Source: Zea mays | Lineage: Eukaryota; Streptophyta; Magnoliopsida; Poales; Poaceae | DNA length: 64,000 bases | Direction: 5' to 3' | Assembly (NCBI RefSeq): GCF_902167145.1 | Contig: NW_023366893.1 | Span: 183,826 to 247,825 of the forward strand | Shown here: positions 35,842-51,530 of the stretch, piece after piece | How positions within the stretch are numbered: position 1 is the stretch's first letter | How the letters are laid out: each line of letters starts with the position of its first letter | Notes under the pieces: model-generated | What the model saw: only the letters and a program-made list of their open reading frames with translations | Told to the model about the DNA's origin: nothing | Databases searched by the model: none | Program-made: the position numbers and the translations under genes

Positions 35842-38790
35842 GGGTGAGGTTTATGAGCCTCTAGTCGATGATAAATGGCCACACAACCCCCATTTTTTAT
35901 GAAAATAGCCATGAGCGACCTTGAAAATAGCCATGAGCGACCATTTTCAATAATACTAGAGGCTAACACCTACGGATTTTAGACCAAGAAATGGTCTCCA
36001 CCAGAAATCCAAGAATGTGATCTATGGCAAGGAAACATATGTGGGGTGAGGTGTATGAGCGTCTGGTCGATGATCAATGGCCACACAACCCCCATTTTTG
36101 TCGAAAATAGCCATGAACGACCATTTTCAATAATACCGAAGGCTAACACCTACGGATTTTTGACCAAGAAATGGTCTCCACCAGAAATCCAAGAATGTGA
36201 TCTATGGCAAGGAAACATATGTGGGGTGAGGTGTATGAGCCTCTGGTCGATGATCAATGGCCACACAACCCCCATTTTTGTCGAAAATAGCCATGAACGA
36301 CCATTTTCAATAATGCCGATGGCTAACACCTACGGATTTTTGACCAAGAAATGGTCTCCACCAGAAATCCAAGAATGTGATCTATGGCAAGGAAACATAT
36401 GTGGGGTGAGGTGTATGAGCCTCTGGTCGATGATCAATGGCCACACAACCCCCATTTTTGTCGAAAATAGCCATGAACGACCATTTTCAATAATATCGAA
36501 GGCTAACACCTACGGATTTTTGACCAAGAAATGGTCTCCACCAGAAATCCAAGAATGTGATCTACGACAAGGAAACATATGTGGGGTGAGGTGTATGAGC
36601 CTCTGGTCGACGATCAATGGCCACACAACCCCCATTTTGCCGAAAATAGCCATGAATGACCATTTTCAATAATACCGAAGGCTAACACGTACGAGTTTTT
36701 AACCAAGAAATGGTTTCCACCAGAAATCCAAGAATGTAATCTATGGCAAGGAAACATATGTGGGGTGAGGTTTATGAGCCTCTATTAGATGTTAAATGGC
36801 CACACAACCCCCATTTTTTATGAAAATAGCCATGAGCGACCTTGAAAATAGCCATGAGCGACCATTTTCAATAATACTAGAGGCTAACACCTACGGATTT
36901 TAGACCAAGAAATGGTCTCCACCAGAAATCCAAGAATGTGATCTATGGCAAGGAAACATATGTGGGGTGAGGTGTATGAGCGTCTGGTCGATGATCAATG
37001 GCCACACAACCCCCATTTTTTTATGAAAATAGCCATGAGCGACCATTTTCAATAATATTAGAGGCTAAGACCTACGGATTTTTGACCAAGAAATGGTCTC
37101 CACCAGAAATCCAAGAATGTGATCTATGGCAAGGAAACATATGTGGGGTGAGGTGTATGAGCCTCTGGTCGATGATCAATGGCCACACAACCCCCATTTT
37201 TGTCGAAAATAGCCATGAATGACCATTTACAATAATACCGAAGGCTAACACCTACGGATTTTTGACCAAGAAATGGTCGCCACCAGAAATCCAAGAATGT
37301 GATCTATGGCAAGGAAACATATGTGGGGTGAGGTTTATGAGCCTCTAGTCGATGATAAATGGCCACACAACCCCCATTTTTTATGAAAATAGCCATGAGC
37401 GACCTTGAAAATAGCCATGAGCGACCATTTTCAATAATACTAGAGGCTAACACCTACGGATTTTAGACCAAGAAATGGTCTCCACCAGAAATCCAAGAAT
37501 GTGATCTATGGCAAGGAAACATATGTGGGGTGAGGTGTATGAGCGTCTGGTCGATGATCAATGGCCACACAACCCCCATTTTTGTCGAAAATAGCCATGA
37601 ACGACCATTTTCAATAACACCGAAGGCTAACACCTACGGATTTTTGACCAAGAAATGGTCTCCACCAGAAATCCAAGAATGTGATCTATGGCAAGGAAAC
37701 ATATGTGGGGTGAGGTGTATGAGCCTCTGGTCGATGATCAATGGCCACACAACCCCCATTTTTGTCGAAAATAGCCATGAACGACCATTTTCAATAATAC
37801 CGAAGGCTAACACCTACGGATTTTTGACCAAGAAATGGTCTCGACCAGAAATCCAAGAATGTGATCTATGGCAAGGAAACATATGTGGGGTGAGGTGTAT
37901 GAGCCTCTGGTCGATGATCAATGGCCACACAACCCCCATTTTTGTCGAAAATAGCCATGAACGACCATTTTCAATAATATCGAAGGCTAACACCTACGGA
38001 TTTTTGACCAAGAAATGGTCTCCACCAGAAATCCAAGAATGTGATCTACGACAAGGAAACATATGTGGGGTGAGGTGTATGAGCCTCTGGTCGACGATCA
38101 ATGGCCACACAACCCCCATTTTGCGGAAAATAGCCATGAATGACCATTTTCAATAATACCGAAGGCTAACACGTACGAGTTTTTAACCAAGAAATGGTTT
38201 CCACCAGAAATCCAAGAATGTAATCTATGGCAAGGAAACATATGTGGGGTGAGGTTTATGAGCCTCTAGTCGATGATAAATGGCCACACAACCCCCATTT
38301 TTTTATGAAAATAGCCATGAGCGACCTTGAAAATAGCCATGAGCGACCATTTTCAATAATACTAGAGGCTAACACCTACGGATTTTAGACCAAGAAATGG
38401 TCTCCACCAGAAATCCAAGAATGTGATCTATGGCAAGGAAACATATGTGGGGTGAGGTGTATGAGCGTCTGGTCGATGATCAATGGCCACACAACCCCCA
38501 TTTTTTTATGAAAATAGCCATGAGCGACCATTTTCAATAATATTAGAGGCTAAGACCTACAGGTTTTTGACCAAGAAATGGTCTCCACCAGAAATCCAAG
38601 AATGTGATCTATGGCAAGGAAACATATGTGGGGTGAGGTGTATGAGCCTCTGCTCGATGATCAATGGCCACACAACCCCCATTTTTGTCGAAAATAGCCA
38701 TGAATGACCATTTACAATAATACCGAAGGCTAACACCTACGGATTTTTGACCAAGAAATGGTCTCCACCAGAAATCCAAGAATGTGATCT
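35842..38790 (+). repeat. Higher-order repeat, period 1484-1485 bp, two copies
   Basis: Matching sites lie at 36046/37530 and 36998/38483. The period equals six 180-bp and two 202-bp monomers (1080 + 404 = 1484). Copy 2 gains one T in a T-run (TTTTTTTATGAAAATAG near 38300), which accounts for 1485. Ends are approximate. Confidence 0.78.
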
Positions 38791-41780
38791 ATGGCAAGGA
38801 AACATATGTGGGGTGAGGTGTATGAGCCTCTGGTCGATGATCAATGGCCACATAACCCCCATTTTTGTCGAAAATAGCCATGAACGACCATTTTCAATAA
38901 TATCGAAGGCTAACACCTACGGATTTTTGACCAAGAAATGGTCTCCACTAGAAATCCAAGAATGTGATCTACGACAAGGAAACATATGTGGGGTGAGGTG
39001 TATGAGCCTCTGGTCGACGATCAATGGCCACACAACCCCCATTTTGCCGAAAATAGCCATGAATGACCATTTTCAATAATACCGAAGGCTAACACGTACG
39101 AGTTTTTAACCAAGAAATGGTTTCCACCAGAAATCCAAGAATGTAATCTATGGCAAGGAAACATATGTGGGGTGAGGTTTATGAGCCTCTAGTCGATGAT
39201 AAATGGCCACACAACCTCCATTTTTTATGAAAATAGCCATGAGCGACCTTGAAAATAGCCATGAGCGACCATTTTCAATAATACTAGAGGCTAACACCTA
39301 CGGATTTTAGACCAAGAAATGGTCTCCACCAGAAATCCAAGAATGTGATCTATGGCAAGGAAACATATGTGGGGTGAGGTGTATGAGTGTCTGGTCGATG
39401 ATCAATGGCCACACAACCCCCATTTTTGTCGAAAATAGCCATGAACGACCATTTTCAATAATACCGAAGGCTAACACCTACGGATTTTTGACCAAGAAAT
39501 GGTCTCCACCAGAAATCCAAGAATGTGATCTATGGCAAGGAAACATATGTTGGGTGAGGTGTATGAGCCTCTAGTCGATGATCAATGGCCACACAACCCC
39601 CATTTTTGTCGAAAATAGCCATGAATGACCATTTTCAAAAATACCAAAGGCTAACACGTACGGATTTTTAACCAAGAAATGGTCTCCACCAGAAATCCAA
39701 GAATGTGATCTATGGCAAGGAAACATATGTAGGGTGAGGGGTACGAGCCTCTGGTCGATGATCAATGGCCACACAACCCCCATTTTGCCGAAAATAGCCA
39801 TGAATGACCATTTTCAATAATACCGAAGGCTAACACGTACGAGTTTTTAACCAAGAAATGGTTTCCACCAGAAATCCAAGAATGTAATCTATGGCAAGGA
39901 AACATATGTGGGGTGAGGTTTATGAGCCTCTAGTCGATGATAAATGGCCACACAACCCCCATTTTTTATGAAAATAGCCATGAGCGACCTTGAAAATAGC
40001 CATGAGCGACCATTTTCAATAATACTAGAGGCTAACACCTACGGATTTTAGACCAAGAAATGGTCTCCACCAGAAATCCAAGAATGTGATCTATGGCAAG
40101 GAAACATATGTGGGGTGAGGTGTATGAGCGTCTGGTCGATGATCAATGGCCACACAACCCCCATTTTTGTCGAAAATAGCCATGAACGACCATTTTCAAC
40201 AATACTGAAGGCTAACACCTACGGATTTTTGACCAAGAAATGGTCTCCACCAGAAATCCAAGAATGTGATCTATGGCAAGGAAACATATGTGGGGTGAGG
40301 TGTATGAGCCTCTGGTCGATGATCAATGGCCACATAACCCCCATTTTTGTCGAAAATAGCCATGAACGACCATTTTCAATAATATCGAAGGCTAACACCT
40401 ACGGATTTTTGACCAAGAAATGGTCTCCACCAGAAATCCAAGAATGTGATCTACGACAAGGAAACATATGTGGGGTGAGGTGTATGAGCCTCTGGTCGAC
40501 GATCAATGGCCACACAACCCCCATTTTGCCGAAAATAGCCATGAATGACCATTTTCAATAATACCGAAGGCTAACACGTACGAGTTTTTAACCAAGAAAT
40601 GGTTTCCACCAGAAATCCAAGAATGTAATCTATGGCAAGGAAACATATGTGGGGTGAGGTTTATGAGCCTCTAGTCGATGATAAATGGCCACACAACCCC
40701 CATTTTTTATGAAAATAGCCATGAGCGACCTTGAAAATAGCCATGAGCGACCATTTTCAATAATACTAGAGGCTAACACCTACGGATTTTAGACCAAGAA
40801 ATGGTCTCCACCAGAAATCCAAGAATGTGATCTATGGCAAGGAAACATATGTGGGGTGAGGTGTATGAGCGTCTGGTCGATGATCAATGGCCACACAACC
40901 CCCATTTTTGTCGAAAATAGCCATGAACGACCATTTTCAATAATACCGAAGGCTAACACCTACGGATTTTTGACCAAGAAATGGTCTCCACCAGAAATCC
41001 AAGAATGTGATCTATGGCAAGGAAACATATGTGGGGTGAGGTGTATGAGCCTCTAGTCGATGATCAATGGCCACACAACCCCCATTTTTGTCGAAAATAG
41101 CCATGAATGACCATTTTCAAAAATACCAAAGGCTAACACGTACGGATTTTTAACCAAGAAATGGTCTCCACCAGAAATCCAAGAATGTGATCTATGGCAA
41201 GGAAACATATGTAGGGTGAGGGGTACGAGCCTCTGGTCGATGATCAATGGCCACACAACCCCCATTTTGCCGAAAATAGCCATGAATGACCATTTTCAAT
41301 AATACCGAAGGCTAACACGTACGAGTTTTTAACCAAGAAATGGTTTCCACCAGAAATCCAAGAATGTAATCTATGGCAAGGAAACATATGTGGGGTGAGG
41401 TTTATGAGCCTCTAGTCGATGATAAATGGCCACACAACCCCCATTTTTTATGAAAATAGCCATGAGCGACCTTGAAAATAGCCATGAGCGACCATTTTCA
41501 ATAATACTAGAGGCTAACACCTACGGATTTTAGACCAAGAAATGGTCTCCACCAGAAATCCAAGAATGTGATCTATGGCAAGGAAACATATGTGGGGTGA
41601 GGTGTATGAGCGTCTGGTCGATGATCAATGGCCACACAACCCCCATTTTTGTCGAAAATAGCCATGAACGACCATTTTCAACAATACCGAAGGCTAACAC
41701 CTACGGATTTTTGACCAAGAAATGGTCTCCACCAGAAATCCAAGAATGTGATCTATGGCAAGGAAACATATGTGGGGTGA
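38760..41780 (+). repeat. Higher-order repeat, period 1482 bp, two copies
   Basis: Matching sites lie at 39374/40856, 39571/41053 and 40115/41597. The rare CCACATAACCCCC variant at about 38850 recurs at about 40332. Within it, 202-bp variants near 39239, 39979, 40720 and 41462 are spaced about 741 bp, close to 202 + 3 x 180, so the unit is itself roughly a dimer of a four-monomer module. Confidence 0.78.
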
Positions 41781-42199
41781 GGTGTATGAGCCTCTGGTCG
41801 ATGATCAATGGCCACACAACCCCCATTTTTGTCGAAAATAGCCATGAACGACCATTTTCAATAATACCGAAGGCTAACACCTACGGATTTTTGACCAAGA
41901 AATGGTCTCCACCAGAAATCCAAGAATGAGATCTATGGCAAGGAAACATATGTGGGGTGAGGTGTATGAGCCTCTGGTCGATGATCAATGGCCACACAAC
42001 CCCCATTTTTGTCGAAAATAGCCATGAACGACCATTTTCAATAATATCGAAGGCTAACACCTACGGATTTTTGACCAAGAAATGGTCTCCACCAGAAATC
42101 CAAGAATGTGATCTACGACAAGGAAACATATGTGGGGTGAGGTGTATGAGCCTCTGGTCGACGATCAATGGCCAGACAACCCCCATTTTGCCGAAAATA

Positions 42200-45100
42200 G
42201 CCATGAATGACCATTTTCAATAATACCGAAGGCTAACACGTACGAGTTTTTAACCAAGAAATGGTTTCCACCAGAAATCCAAGAATGTAATCTATGGCAA
42301 GGAAACATATGTGGGGTGAGGTTTATGAGCCTCTAGTCGATGATAAATGGCCACACAACCCCCATTTTTTATGAAAATAGCCATGAGCGACCTTGAAAAT
42401 AGCCATGAGCGACCATTTTCAATAATACTAGAGGCTAACACCTACGGATTTTAGACCAAGAAATGGTCTCCACCAGAAATCCAAGAATGTGATCTATGGC
42501 AAGGAAACATATGTGGTGTGAGGTGTATGAGCGTCTGGTCGATGATCAATGGCCACACAACCCCCATTTTTGTCGAAAATAGCCATGAACGACCATTTTC
42601 AATAATACCGAAGGCTAACACCTACGGATTTTTGACCAAGAAATGGTCTCCACCAGAAATCCAAGAATGTGATCTATGGCAAGGAAACATATGTGGGGTG
42701 AGGTGTATGAGCCTCTGGTCGATGATCAATGGCCACACAACCCCCATTTTTGTCGAAAATAGCCATGAACGACCATTTTCAATAATACCGAAGGCTAACA
42801 CCTACGGATTTTTGACCAAGAAATGGTCTCCACCAGAAATCCAAGAATGTGATCTATGGCAAGGAAACATATGTGGGGTGAGGTGTACGAGCATCTGGTC
42901 GATGATCAATGGCCACACAACCCCCATTTTTGTCAAAAATTGCCATGAACGACTATTTTCAATAATACCGAAGGCTAACACCTACGGATTTCTGACCAAG
43001 AAATCGTCTCCACCAGAAATCCAAAAATGTGATATATGGCAAGGAAACATATGTGGGGTGAGGTGTACGAGACTCTGGTCGATGATCAATGGCCACACAA
43101 CCCCCATTTTTGTCGAAAATAGCCATGAACGACATTTTCAATAATACCAAATGCTAACACCTACAGATTTTTGACCAAAAATGGTCTCCACCAGAAATCC
43201 AAGAATGTGATCTATGGCAAGGAAACATATGTGGGGTGAGGTGTACGAGCCTCTGGTCGATGATCAATGGCCACACAACCCCCATTTTGCCGAAAATAGC
43301 CATGAATGACCATTTTCAATAATACCGAAGGCTAACACGTACGAGTTTTTAACCAAGAAATGGTCTCCACCAGAAATCCAAGAATGTGATCTATGGCAAG
43401 GAAACATATGTGGGGTGAGGTGTATGAGCCTCTGGTCGATGATCAATGGCCACACAACCCCATTTTTGTCGAAAATAGCCATGAACGACCATTTTCAATA
43501 ATATCGAAGGCTAACACCTACGGATTTTTGACCAAGAAATGGTCTCCACCAGAAATCCAAGAATGTGATCTACGACAAGGAAACATATGTGGGGTGAGGT
43601 GTATGAGCCTCTGGTCGACGATCAATGGCCACACAACCCCCATTTTTGTCGAAAATAGCCATGAATGACCATTTTCAATAATACCGAAGGCTAACACCTA
43701 CGGATTTTTGACCAAGAATTGGTCTCCACCAGAAATCCAAGAATGTGATCTATGGCAAGGAAACATATGTGGGGTGAGCTGTATGAGCCTCTGGTCAACG
43801 ATCAATGGCCACACAACCCCCATTTTGCCGAAAATAGCCATGAATGACCATTTTCAATAATACCGAAGGCTAACACGTACGAGTTTTTAACCAAGAAATG
43901 GTCTCCACCAGAAATCCAAGAATGTGATCTATGGCAAGGAAACATATGTGGGGTGAGGTGTATGAGCCTCTGGTCGATGATCAATGGCCACACAACCCCC
44001 ATTTTTGTCGAAAATAGCCATGAACGACCATTTTCAATAATATCGAAGGCTAACACCTACGGATTTTTGACCAAGAAATGGTCTCCACCAGAAATCCAAG
44101 AATGTGATCTATGGCAAGGAAACATATGTGGGGTGAGGTGTATGAGCCTCTGGTCGACGATCAATGGCCACACAACCCCCATTTTTTATGAAAATAGCCA
44201 TGAGCGACCATTTTCAATAATACTAGAGGCTAAGACCTACGGATTTTTGACCAAGAAATGGTCTCCACCAGAAATCCAAGAATGTGATCTATGGCAAGGA
44301 AACATATGTGGGGTGAGGTGTATGAGCCTCTGGTCGATGATCAATGGCCACACAACCCCCATTTTTGTCGAAAATAGCCATGAATGACCATTTACAATAA
44401 TACCGAAGGCTAACACCTACGGATTTTTGACCAAGAAATGGTCTCCACCAGAAATCCAAGAATGTGATCTACGACAAGGAAACATATGTGGGGTGAGGTG
44501 TATGAGCCTCTGGTCGACGATCAATGGCCACACAACCCCCATTTTGCCGAAAATAGCCATGAGCGACCATTTTCAATAATATTAGAGGCTAAGACCTACG
44601 GATTTTTGACCAAGAAATGGTCTCCACCAGAAATCCAAGAATGTGATCTATGGCAAGGAAACATATGTGGGGTGAGGTGTATGAGCCTCTGGTCGATGAT
44701 CAATGGCCACACAACCCCCATTTTTGTCGAAAATAGCCATGAACGACCATTTTCAATAATATCGAAGGCTAACACCTACGGATTTTTGACCAAGAAATGG
44801 TCTCCACCAGAAATCCAAGGATGTGATCTACGACAAGGAAACATATGTGGGGTGAGGTGTATGAGCCTCTGGTCGACGATCAATGGCCACACAACCCCCA
44901 TTTTGCCGAAAATAGCCATGAATGACCATTTTCAATAATACCGAAGGCTAACACGTACGAGTTTTTAACCAAGAAATGGTTTCCACCAGAAATCCAAGAA
45001 TGTAATCTATGGCAAGGAAACATATGTGGGGTGAGGTTTATGAGCCTCTAGTCGATGATAAATGGCCACACAACCCCCATTTTTTATGAAAATAGCCATG

Positions 45101-48100
45101 AGCGACCTTGAAAATAGCCATGAGCGACCATTTTCAATAATACTAGAGGCTAACACCTACGGATTTTAGACCAAGAAATGGTCTCCACCAGAAATCCAAG
45201 AATGTGATCTATGGCAAGGAAACATATGTGGGGTGAGGTGTATGAGCGTCTGGTCGATGATCAATGGCCACACAACCCCCATTTTTGTCGAAAATAGCCA
45301 TGAACGACCATTTTCAACAATACCGAAGGCTAACACCTACGGATTTTTGACCAAGAAATGGTCTCCACCAGAAATCCAAGAATGTGATCTATGGCAAGGA
45401 AACATATGTGGGGTGAGGTGTATGAGCCTCTGGTCGATGATCAATGGCCACACAACCCCCATTTTTGTCGAAAATAGCCATGAACGACCATTTTCAATAA
45501 TACCGAAGGCTAACACCTACGGATTTTTGACCAAGAAATGGTCTCCACCAGAAATCCAAGAATGAGATCTATGGCAAGGAAACATATGTGGGGTGAGGTG
45601 TATGAGCCTCTGGTCGATGATCAATGGCCACACAACCCCCATTTTTGTCGAAAATAGCCATGAACGACCATTTTCAATAATATCGAAGGCTAACACCTAC
45701 GGATTTTTGACCAAGAAATGGTCTCCACCAGAAATCCAAGAATGTGATCTACGACAAGGAAACATATGTGGGGTGAGGTGTATGAGCCTCTGGTCGACGA
45801 TCAATGGCCAGACAACCCCCATTTTGCCGAAAATAGCCATGAATGACCATTTTCAATAATACCGAAGGCTAACACGTACGAGTTTTTAACCAAGAAATGG
45901 TTTCCACCAGAAATCCAAGAATGTAATCTATGGCAAGGAAACATATGTGGGGTGAGGTTTATGAGCCTCTAGTCGATGATAAATGGCCACACAACCCCCA
46001 TTTTTTATGAAAATAGCCATGAGCGACCTTGAAAATAGCCATGAGCGACCATTTTCAATAATACTAGAGGCTAACACCTACGGATTTTAGACCAAGAAAT
46101 GGTCTCCACCAGAAATCCAAGAATGTGATCTATGGCAAGGAAACATATGTGGGGTGAGGTGTATGAGCGTCTGGTCGATGATCAATGGCCACACAACCCC
46201 CATTTTGCCGAAAATAGCCATGAATGACCATTTTCAATAATACCGAAGGCTAACACGTACGAGTTTTTAACCAAGAAATGGTTTCCACCAGAAATCCAAG
46301 AATGTAATCTATGGCAAGGAAACATATGTGGGGTGAGGTTTATGAGCCTCTAGTCGATGATAAATGGCCACACAACCCCCATTTTTTATGAAAATAGCCA
46401 TGAGCGACCTTGAAAATAGCCATGAGCGACCATTTTCAATAATACTAGAGGCTAACACCTACGGATTTTAGACCAAGAAATGGTCTCCACCAGAAATCCA
46501 AGAATGTGATCTATGGCAAGGAAACATATGTGGTGTGAGGTGTATGAGCGTCTGGTCGATGATCAATGGCCACACAACCCCCATTTTTGTCGAAAATAGC
46601 CATGAACGACCATTTTCAATAATACCGAAGGCTAACACCTACGGATTTTTGACCAAGAAATGGTCTCCACCAGAAATCCAAGAATGTGATCTATGGCAAG
46701 GAAACATATGTGGGGTGAGGTGTATGAGCCTCTGGTCGATGATCAATGGCCACACAACCCCCATTTTTGTCGAAAATAGCCATGAACGACCATTTTCAAT
46801 AATACCGAAGGCTAACACCTACGGATTTTTGACCAAGAAATGGTCTCCACCAGAAATCCAAGAATGTGATCTATGGCAAGGAAACATATGTGGGGTGAGG
46901 TGTACGAGCATCTGGTCGATGATCAATGGCCACACAACCCCCATTTTTGTCAAAAATTGCCATGAACGACTATTTTCAATAATACCGAAGGCTAACACCT
47001 ACGGATTTCTGACCAAGAAATCGTCTCCACCAGAAATCCAAAAATGTGATATATGGCAAGGAAACATATGTGGGGTGAGGTGTACGAGACTCTGGTCGAT
47101 GATCAATGGCCACACAACCCCCATTTTTGTCGAAAATAGCCATGAACGACATTTTCAATAATACCAAATGCTAACACCTACAGATTTTTGACCAAAAATG
47201 GTCTCCACCAGAAATCCAAGAATGTGATCTATGGCAAGGAAACATATGTGGGGTGAGGTGTACGAGCCTCTGGTCGATGATCAATGGCCACACAACCCCC
47301 ATTTTGCCGAAAATAGCCATGAATGACCATTTTCAATAATACCGAAGGCTAACACGTACGAGTTTTTAACCAAGAAATGGTCTCCACCAGAAATCCAAGA
47401 ATGTGATCTATGGCAAGGAAACATATGTGGGGTGAGGTGTATGAGCCTCTGGTCGATGATCAATGGCCACACAACCCCCATTTTTGTCGAAAATAGCCAT
47501 GAACGACCATTTTCAATAATATCGAAGGCTAACACCTACGGATTTTTGACCAAGAAATGGTCTCCACCAGAAATCCAAGAATGTGATCTACGACAAGGAA
47601 ACATATGTGGGGTGAGGTGTAAGAGCCTCTGGTCGACGATCAATGGCCACACAACCCCCATTTTTGTCGAAAATAGCCATGAATGACCATTTTCAATAAT
47701 ACCGAAGGCTAACACCTACGGATTTTTGACCAAGAATTGGTCTCCACCAGAAATCCAAGAATGTGATCTATGGCAAGGAAACATATGTGGGGTGAGCTGT
47801 ATGAGCCTCTGGTCAACGATCAATGGCCACACAACCCCCATTTTGCCGAAAATAGACATGAATGACCATTTTCAATAATACCGAAGGCTAACACGTACGA
47901 GTTTTTAACCAAGAAATGGTCTCCACCAGAAATCCAAGAATGTGATCTATGGCAAGGAAACATATGTGGGGTGAGGTGTATGAGCCTCTGGTCGATGATC
48001 AATGGCCACACAACCCCCATTTTTGTCGAAAATAGCCATGAACGACCATTTTCAATAATATCGAAGGCTAACACCTACGGATTTTTGACCAAGAAATGGT

Positions 48101-48970
48101 CTCCACCAGAAATCCAAGAATGTGATCTATGGCAAGGAAACATATGTGGGGTGAGGTGTATGAGCCTCTGGTCGACGATCAATGGCCACACAACCCCCAT
48201 TTTTTATGAAAATAGCCATGAGCGACCATTTTCAATAATACTAGAGGCTAAGACCTACGGATTTTTGACCAAGAAATGGTCTCCACCAGAAATCCAAGAA
48301 TGTGATCTATGGCAAGGAAACATATGTGGGGTGAGGTGTATGAGCCTCTGGTCGATGATCAATGGCCACACAACCCCCATTTTTGTCGAAAATAGCCATG
48401 AATGACCATTTACAATAATACCGAAGGCTAACACCTACGGATTTTTGACCAAGAAATGGTCTCCACCAGAAATCCAAGAATGTGATCTACGACAAGGAAA
48501 CATATGTGGGGTGAGGTGTATGAGCCTCTGGTCGACGATCAATGGCCACACAACCCCCATTTTGCCGAAAATAGCCATGAGCGACCATTTTCAATAATAT
48601 TAGAGGCTAAGACCTACGGATTTTTGACCAAGAAATGGTCTCCACCAGAAATCCAAGAATGTGATCTATGGCAAGGAAACATATGTGGGGTGAGGTGTAT
48701 GAGCCTCTGGTCGATGATCAATGGCCACACAACCCCCATTTTTGTCGAAAATAGCCATGAACGACCATTTTCAATAATATCGAAGGCTAACACCTACGGA
48801 TTTTTGACCAAGAAATGGTCTCCACCAGAAATCCAAGGATGTGATCTACGACAAGGAAACATATGTGGGGTGAGGTGTATGAGCCTCTGGTCGACGATCA
48901 ATGGCCACACAACCCCCATTTTGCCGAAAATAGCCATGAATGACCATTTTCAATAATACCGAAGGCTAAC
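42200..48970 (+). repeat. Higher-order repeat, period 4017-4018 bp, one full and one partial copy
   Basis: Matching sites lie at 42518/46535, 42959/46976, 43264/47281, 43953/47971 and 44486/48504. The spacing changes from 4017 to 4018 between 43440 and 43800, because copy 1 has CACACAACCCCATTTTTG (one C fewer) where copy 2 has five. The segment at 45233-45859 also matches 41597-42223 at 3636 bp, so duplications of different lengths overlap here. Confidence 0.78.
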
Positions 48971-51530
48971 ACCTACGGATTTTTGACCAAGAAATGGTCT
49001 CCACTAGAAATCCAAGAATGTGATCTATGGCAAGGAAACATATGTGGGGTGAGGTGTACGAGCATCTGGTCGATGATCAATGGCCACACAACCCCCATTT
49101 TTGTCAAAAATTGCCATGAACGACTATTTTCAATAATACCGAAGGCTAACACCTACGATTTCTGACCAAGAAATCGTCTCCACCAGAAATCCAAAAATGT
49201 GATATATGGCAAGGAAACATATGTGGGGTGAAGTGTACGAGACTCTGGTCGATGATCAATGGCCACACAACCCCCATTTTTGTCGAAAATAGCCATGAAC
49301 GACATTTTCAATAATACCAAATGCTAACACCTACGGATTTTTGACCAAAAATGGTCTCCACCAGAAATCCAAGAATGTGATCTATAGCAAGGAAACATAT
49401 GTGGGGTGAGGTGTACGAGCCTCTAGTCGATGATCAATGGCCACACAACCCCCATTTTGCCGAAAATAGCCATGAATGACCATTTTCAATAATACCGAAG
49501 GCTAACACGTACGAGTTTTTAACCAAGAAATGGTCTCCACCAGAAATCCAAGAATGTGATCTATGGCAAGGAAACATATGTGGGGTGAGGTGTATGAGCC
49601 TCTGGTCGATGATCAATAGCCACACAACCCCCATTTTTGTCGAAAATAGCCATGAACGACCATTTTCAATAATATCGAAGGCTAACACCTACAGATTTTT
49701 GACCAAGAAATGGTCTCCACCAGAAATCCAAGAATGTGATCTACGACAAGGAAACATATGTGGGGTGAGGTGTATGAGCCTCTGGTCGACGATCAATGGC
49801 CACACAACCCCCATTTTTGTCGAAAATAGCCATGAATGACAATTTTCAATAATACCGAAGGCTAACACCTACGGATTTTTGACCAAGAATTGGTCTCCAC
49901 CAGAAATCCAAGAATGTGATCTATGGCAAGGAAACATATGTGGGGTGAGTTGTATGAGCCTCTGGTCAACGATCAATGGCCACACAACCCCCATTTTGCC
50001 GAAAATAGCCATGAATGACCATTTTCAATAATACCGAAGGCTAACACGTTCGAGTTTTTAACCAAGAAATGGTCTCCACCAGAAATCCAAGAATGTGATC
50101 TATGGCAAGGAAACATATGTGGGGTGAGGTGTATGAGCCTCTGGTCGATGATCAATGGCCACACAACCCCCATTTTTGTCGAAAATAGCCATGAACGACC
50201 ATTTTCAATAATATCAAAGGCTAACACCTACGGATTTTTGACCAAGAAATGGTCTCCACCAGAAATCCAAGAATGTGATCTATGCCAAGGAAACATATGT
50301 GGGGTGAGGTGTATGAGCCTCTGGTCGACGATCAATGGCCACACAACCCCCATTTTTTATGAAAATAGCCATGAGCGACCATTTTCAATAATACTAGAGG
50401 CTAAGACCTACGGATTTTTGACCAAGAAATGGTCTCCACCAGAAATCTAAGAATGTGATCTATGGCAAGGAAACATATGTGGGGTGAGGTGTATGAGCCT
50501 CTGGTCGATGATCAATGGCCACACAACCCCCATTTTTGTCGAAAATAGCCATGAATGACCATTTACAATAATACCGAAGGCTAACACCTACGGATTTTTG
50601 ACCAAGAAATGGTCTCCACCAGAAATCCAAGAATGTGATCTACGACAAGGAAACATATGTGGGGTGAGGTGTATGAGCCTCTGGTCGACGATCAATGGCC
50701 ACACAACCCGCATTTTGCCGAAAATAGCCATGAGCGACCATTTTCAATAATATTAGAGGCTAAGACCTACGGATTTTTGACCAAGAAATGGTCTCCACCA
50801 GAAATCCAAGAATGTGATCTATGGCAAGGAAACATATGTGGGGTGAGGTGTATGAGCCTCTGGTCGATGATCAATGGCCACACAACCCCCATTTTTGTCG
50901 AAAATAGCCATGAACGACCATTTTCAATAATATCGAAGGCTAACACCTACGGATTTTTGACCAAGAAATGGTCTCCACCAAAAATCCAAGGATGTGATCT
51001 ACGACAAGGAAACATATGTGGGGTGAGGTGTATGAGCCTCTGGTCGACGATCAATGGCCACACAACCCCCATTTTGCCGAAAATAGCCATGAATGACCAT
51101 TTTCAATAATACCGAAGGCTAACACCTACGGATTTTTGACCAAGAAATGGTCTCCACCAGAAATCCAAGAATGTGATCTATGGCAAGGAAACATATGTGG
51201 GGTGAGGTGTACGAGCATCTGGTCGATGATCAATGGCCACACAACCCCCATTTTTGTCAAAAATTGCCATGAATGACTATTTTCAATAATACCGAAGGCT
51301 AACACCTACGAATTTCTGACCAAGAAATCGTCTCCACCAGAAATCCAAAAATGTGATATATGGCAAGGAAACATATGTGGGGTGAGGTGTACGAGACTCT
51401 GGTCGATGATCAATGGCCACACAACCCCCATTTTTGTCGAAAATAGCCATGAACGACATTTTCAATAATACCAAATGCTAACACCTACGAATTTTTGACC
51501 AAAAATGGTCTCCACCAGAAATCCAAAAAT
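46840..51530 (+). repeat. Higher-order repeat, period about 2153 bp, two copies plus a partial third
   Basis: Matching sites lie at 47281/49434, 47820/49973 and 48504/50657. The diverged AAAAATTGCCATG monomer is at 46958, 49112 and 51265. 2153 is near 12 x 180 with small deletions. Copy 2 has private changes, such as AATCTAAGAATG near 50446, which introduces a stop in the open frame. Confidence 0.76.
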
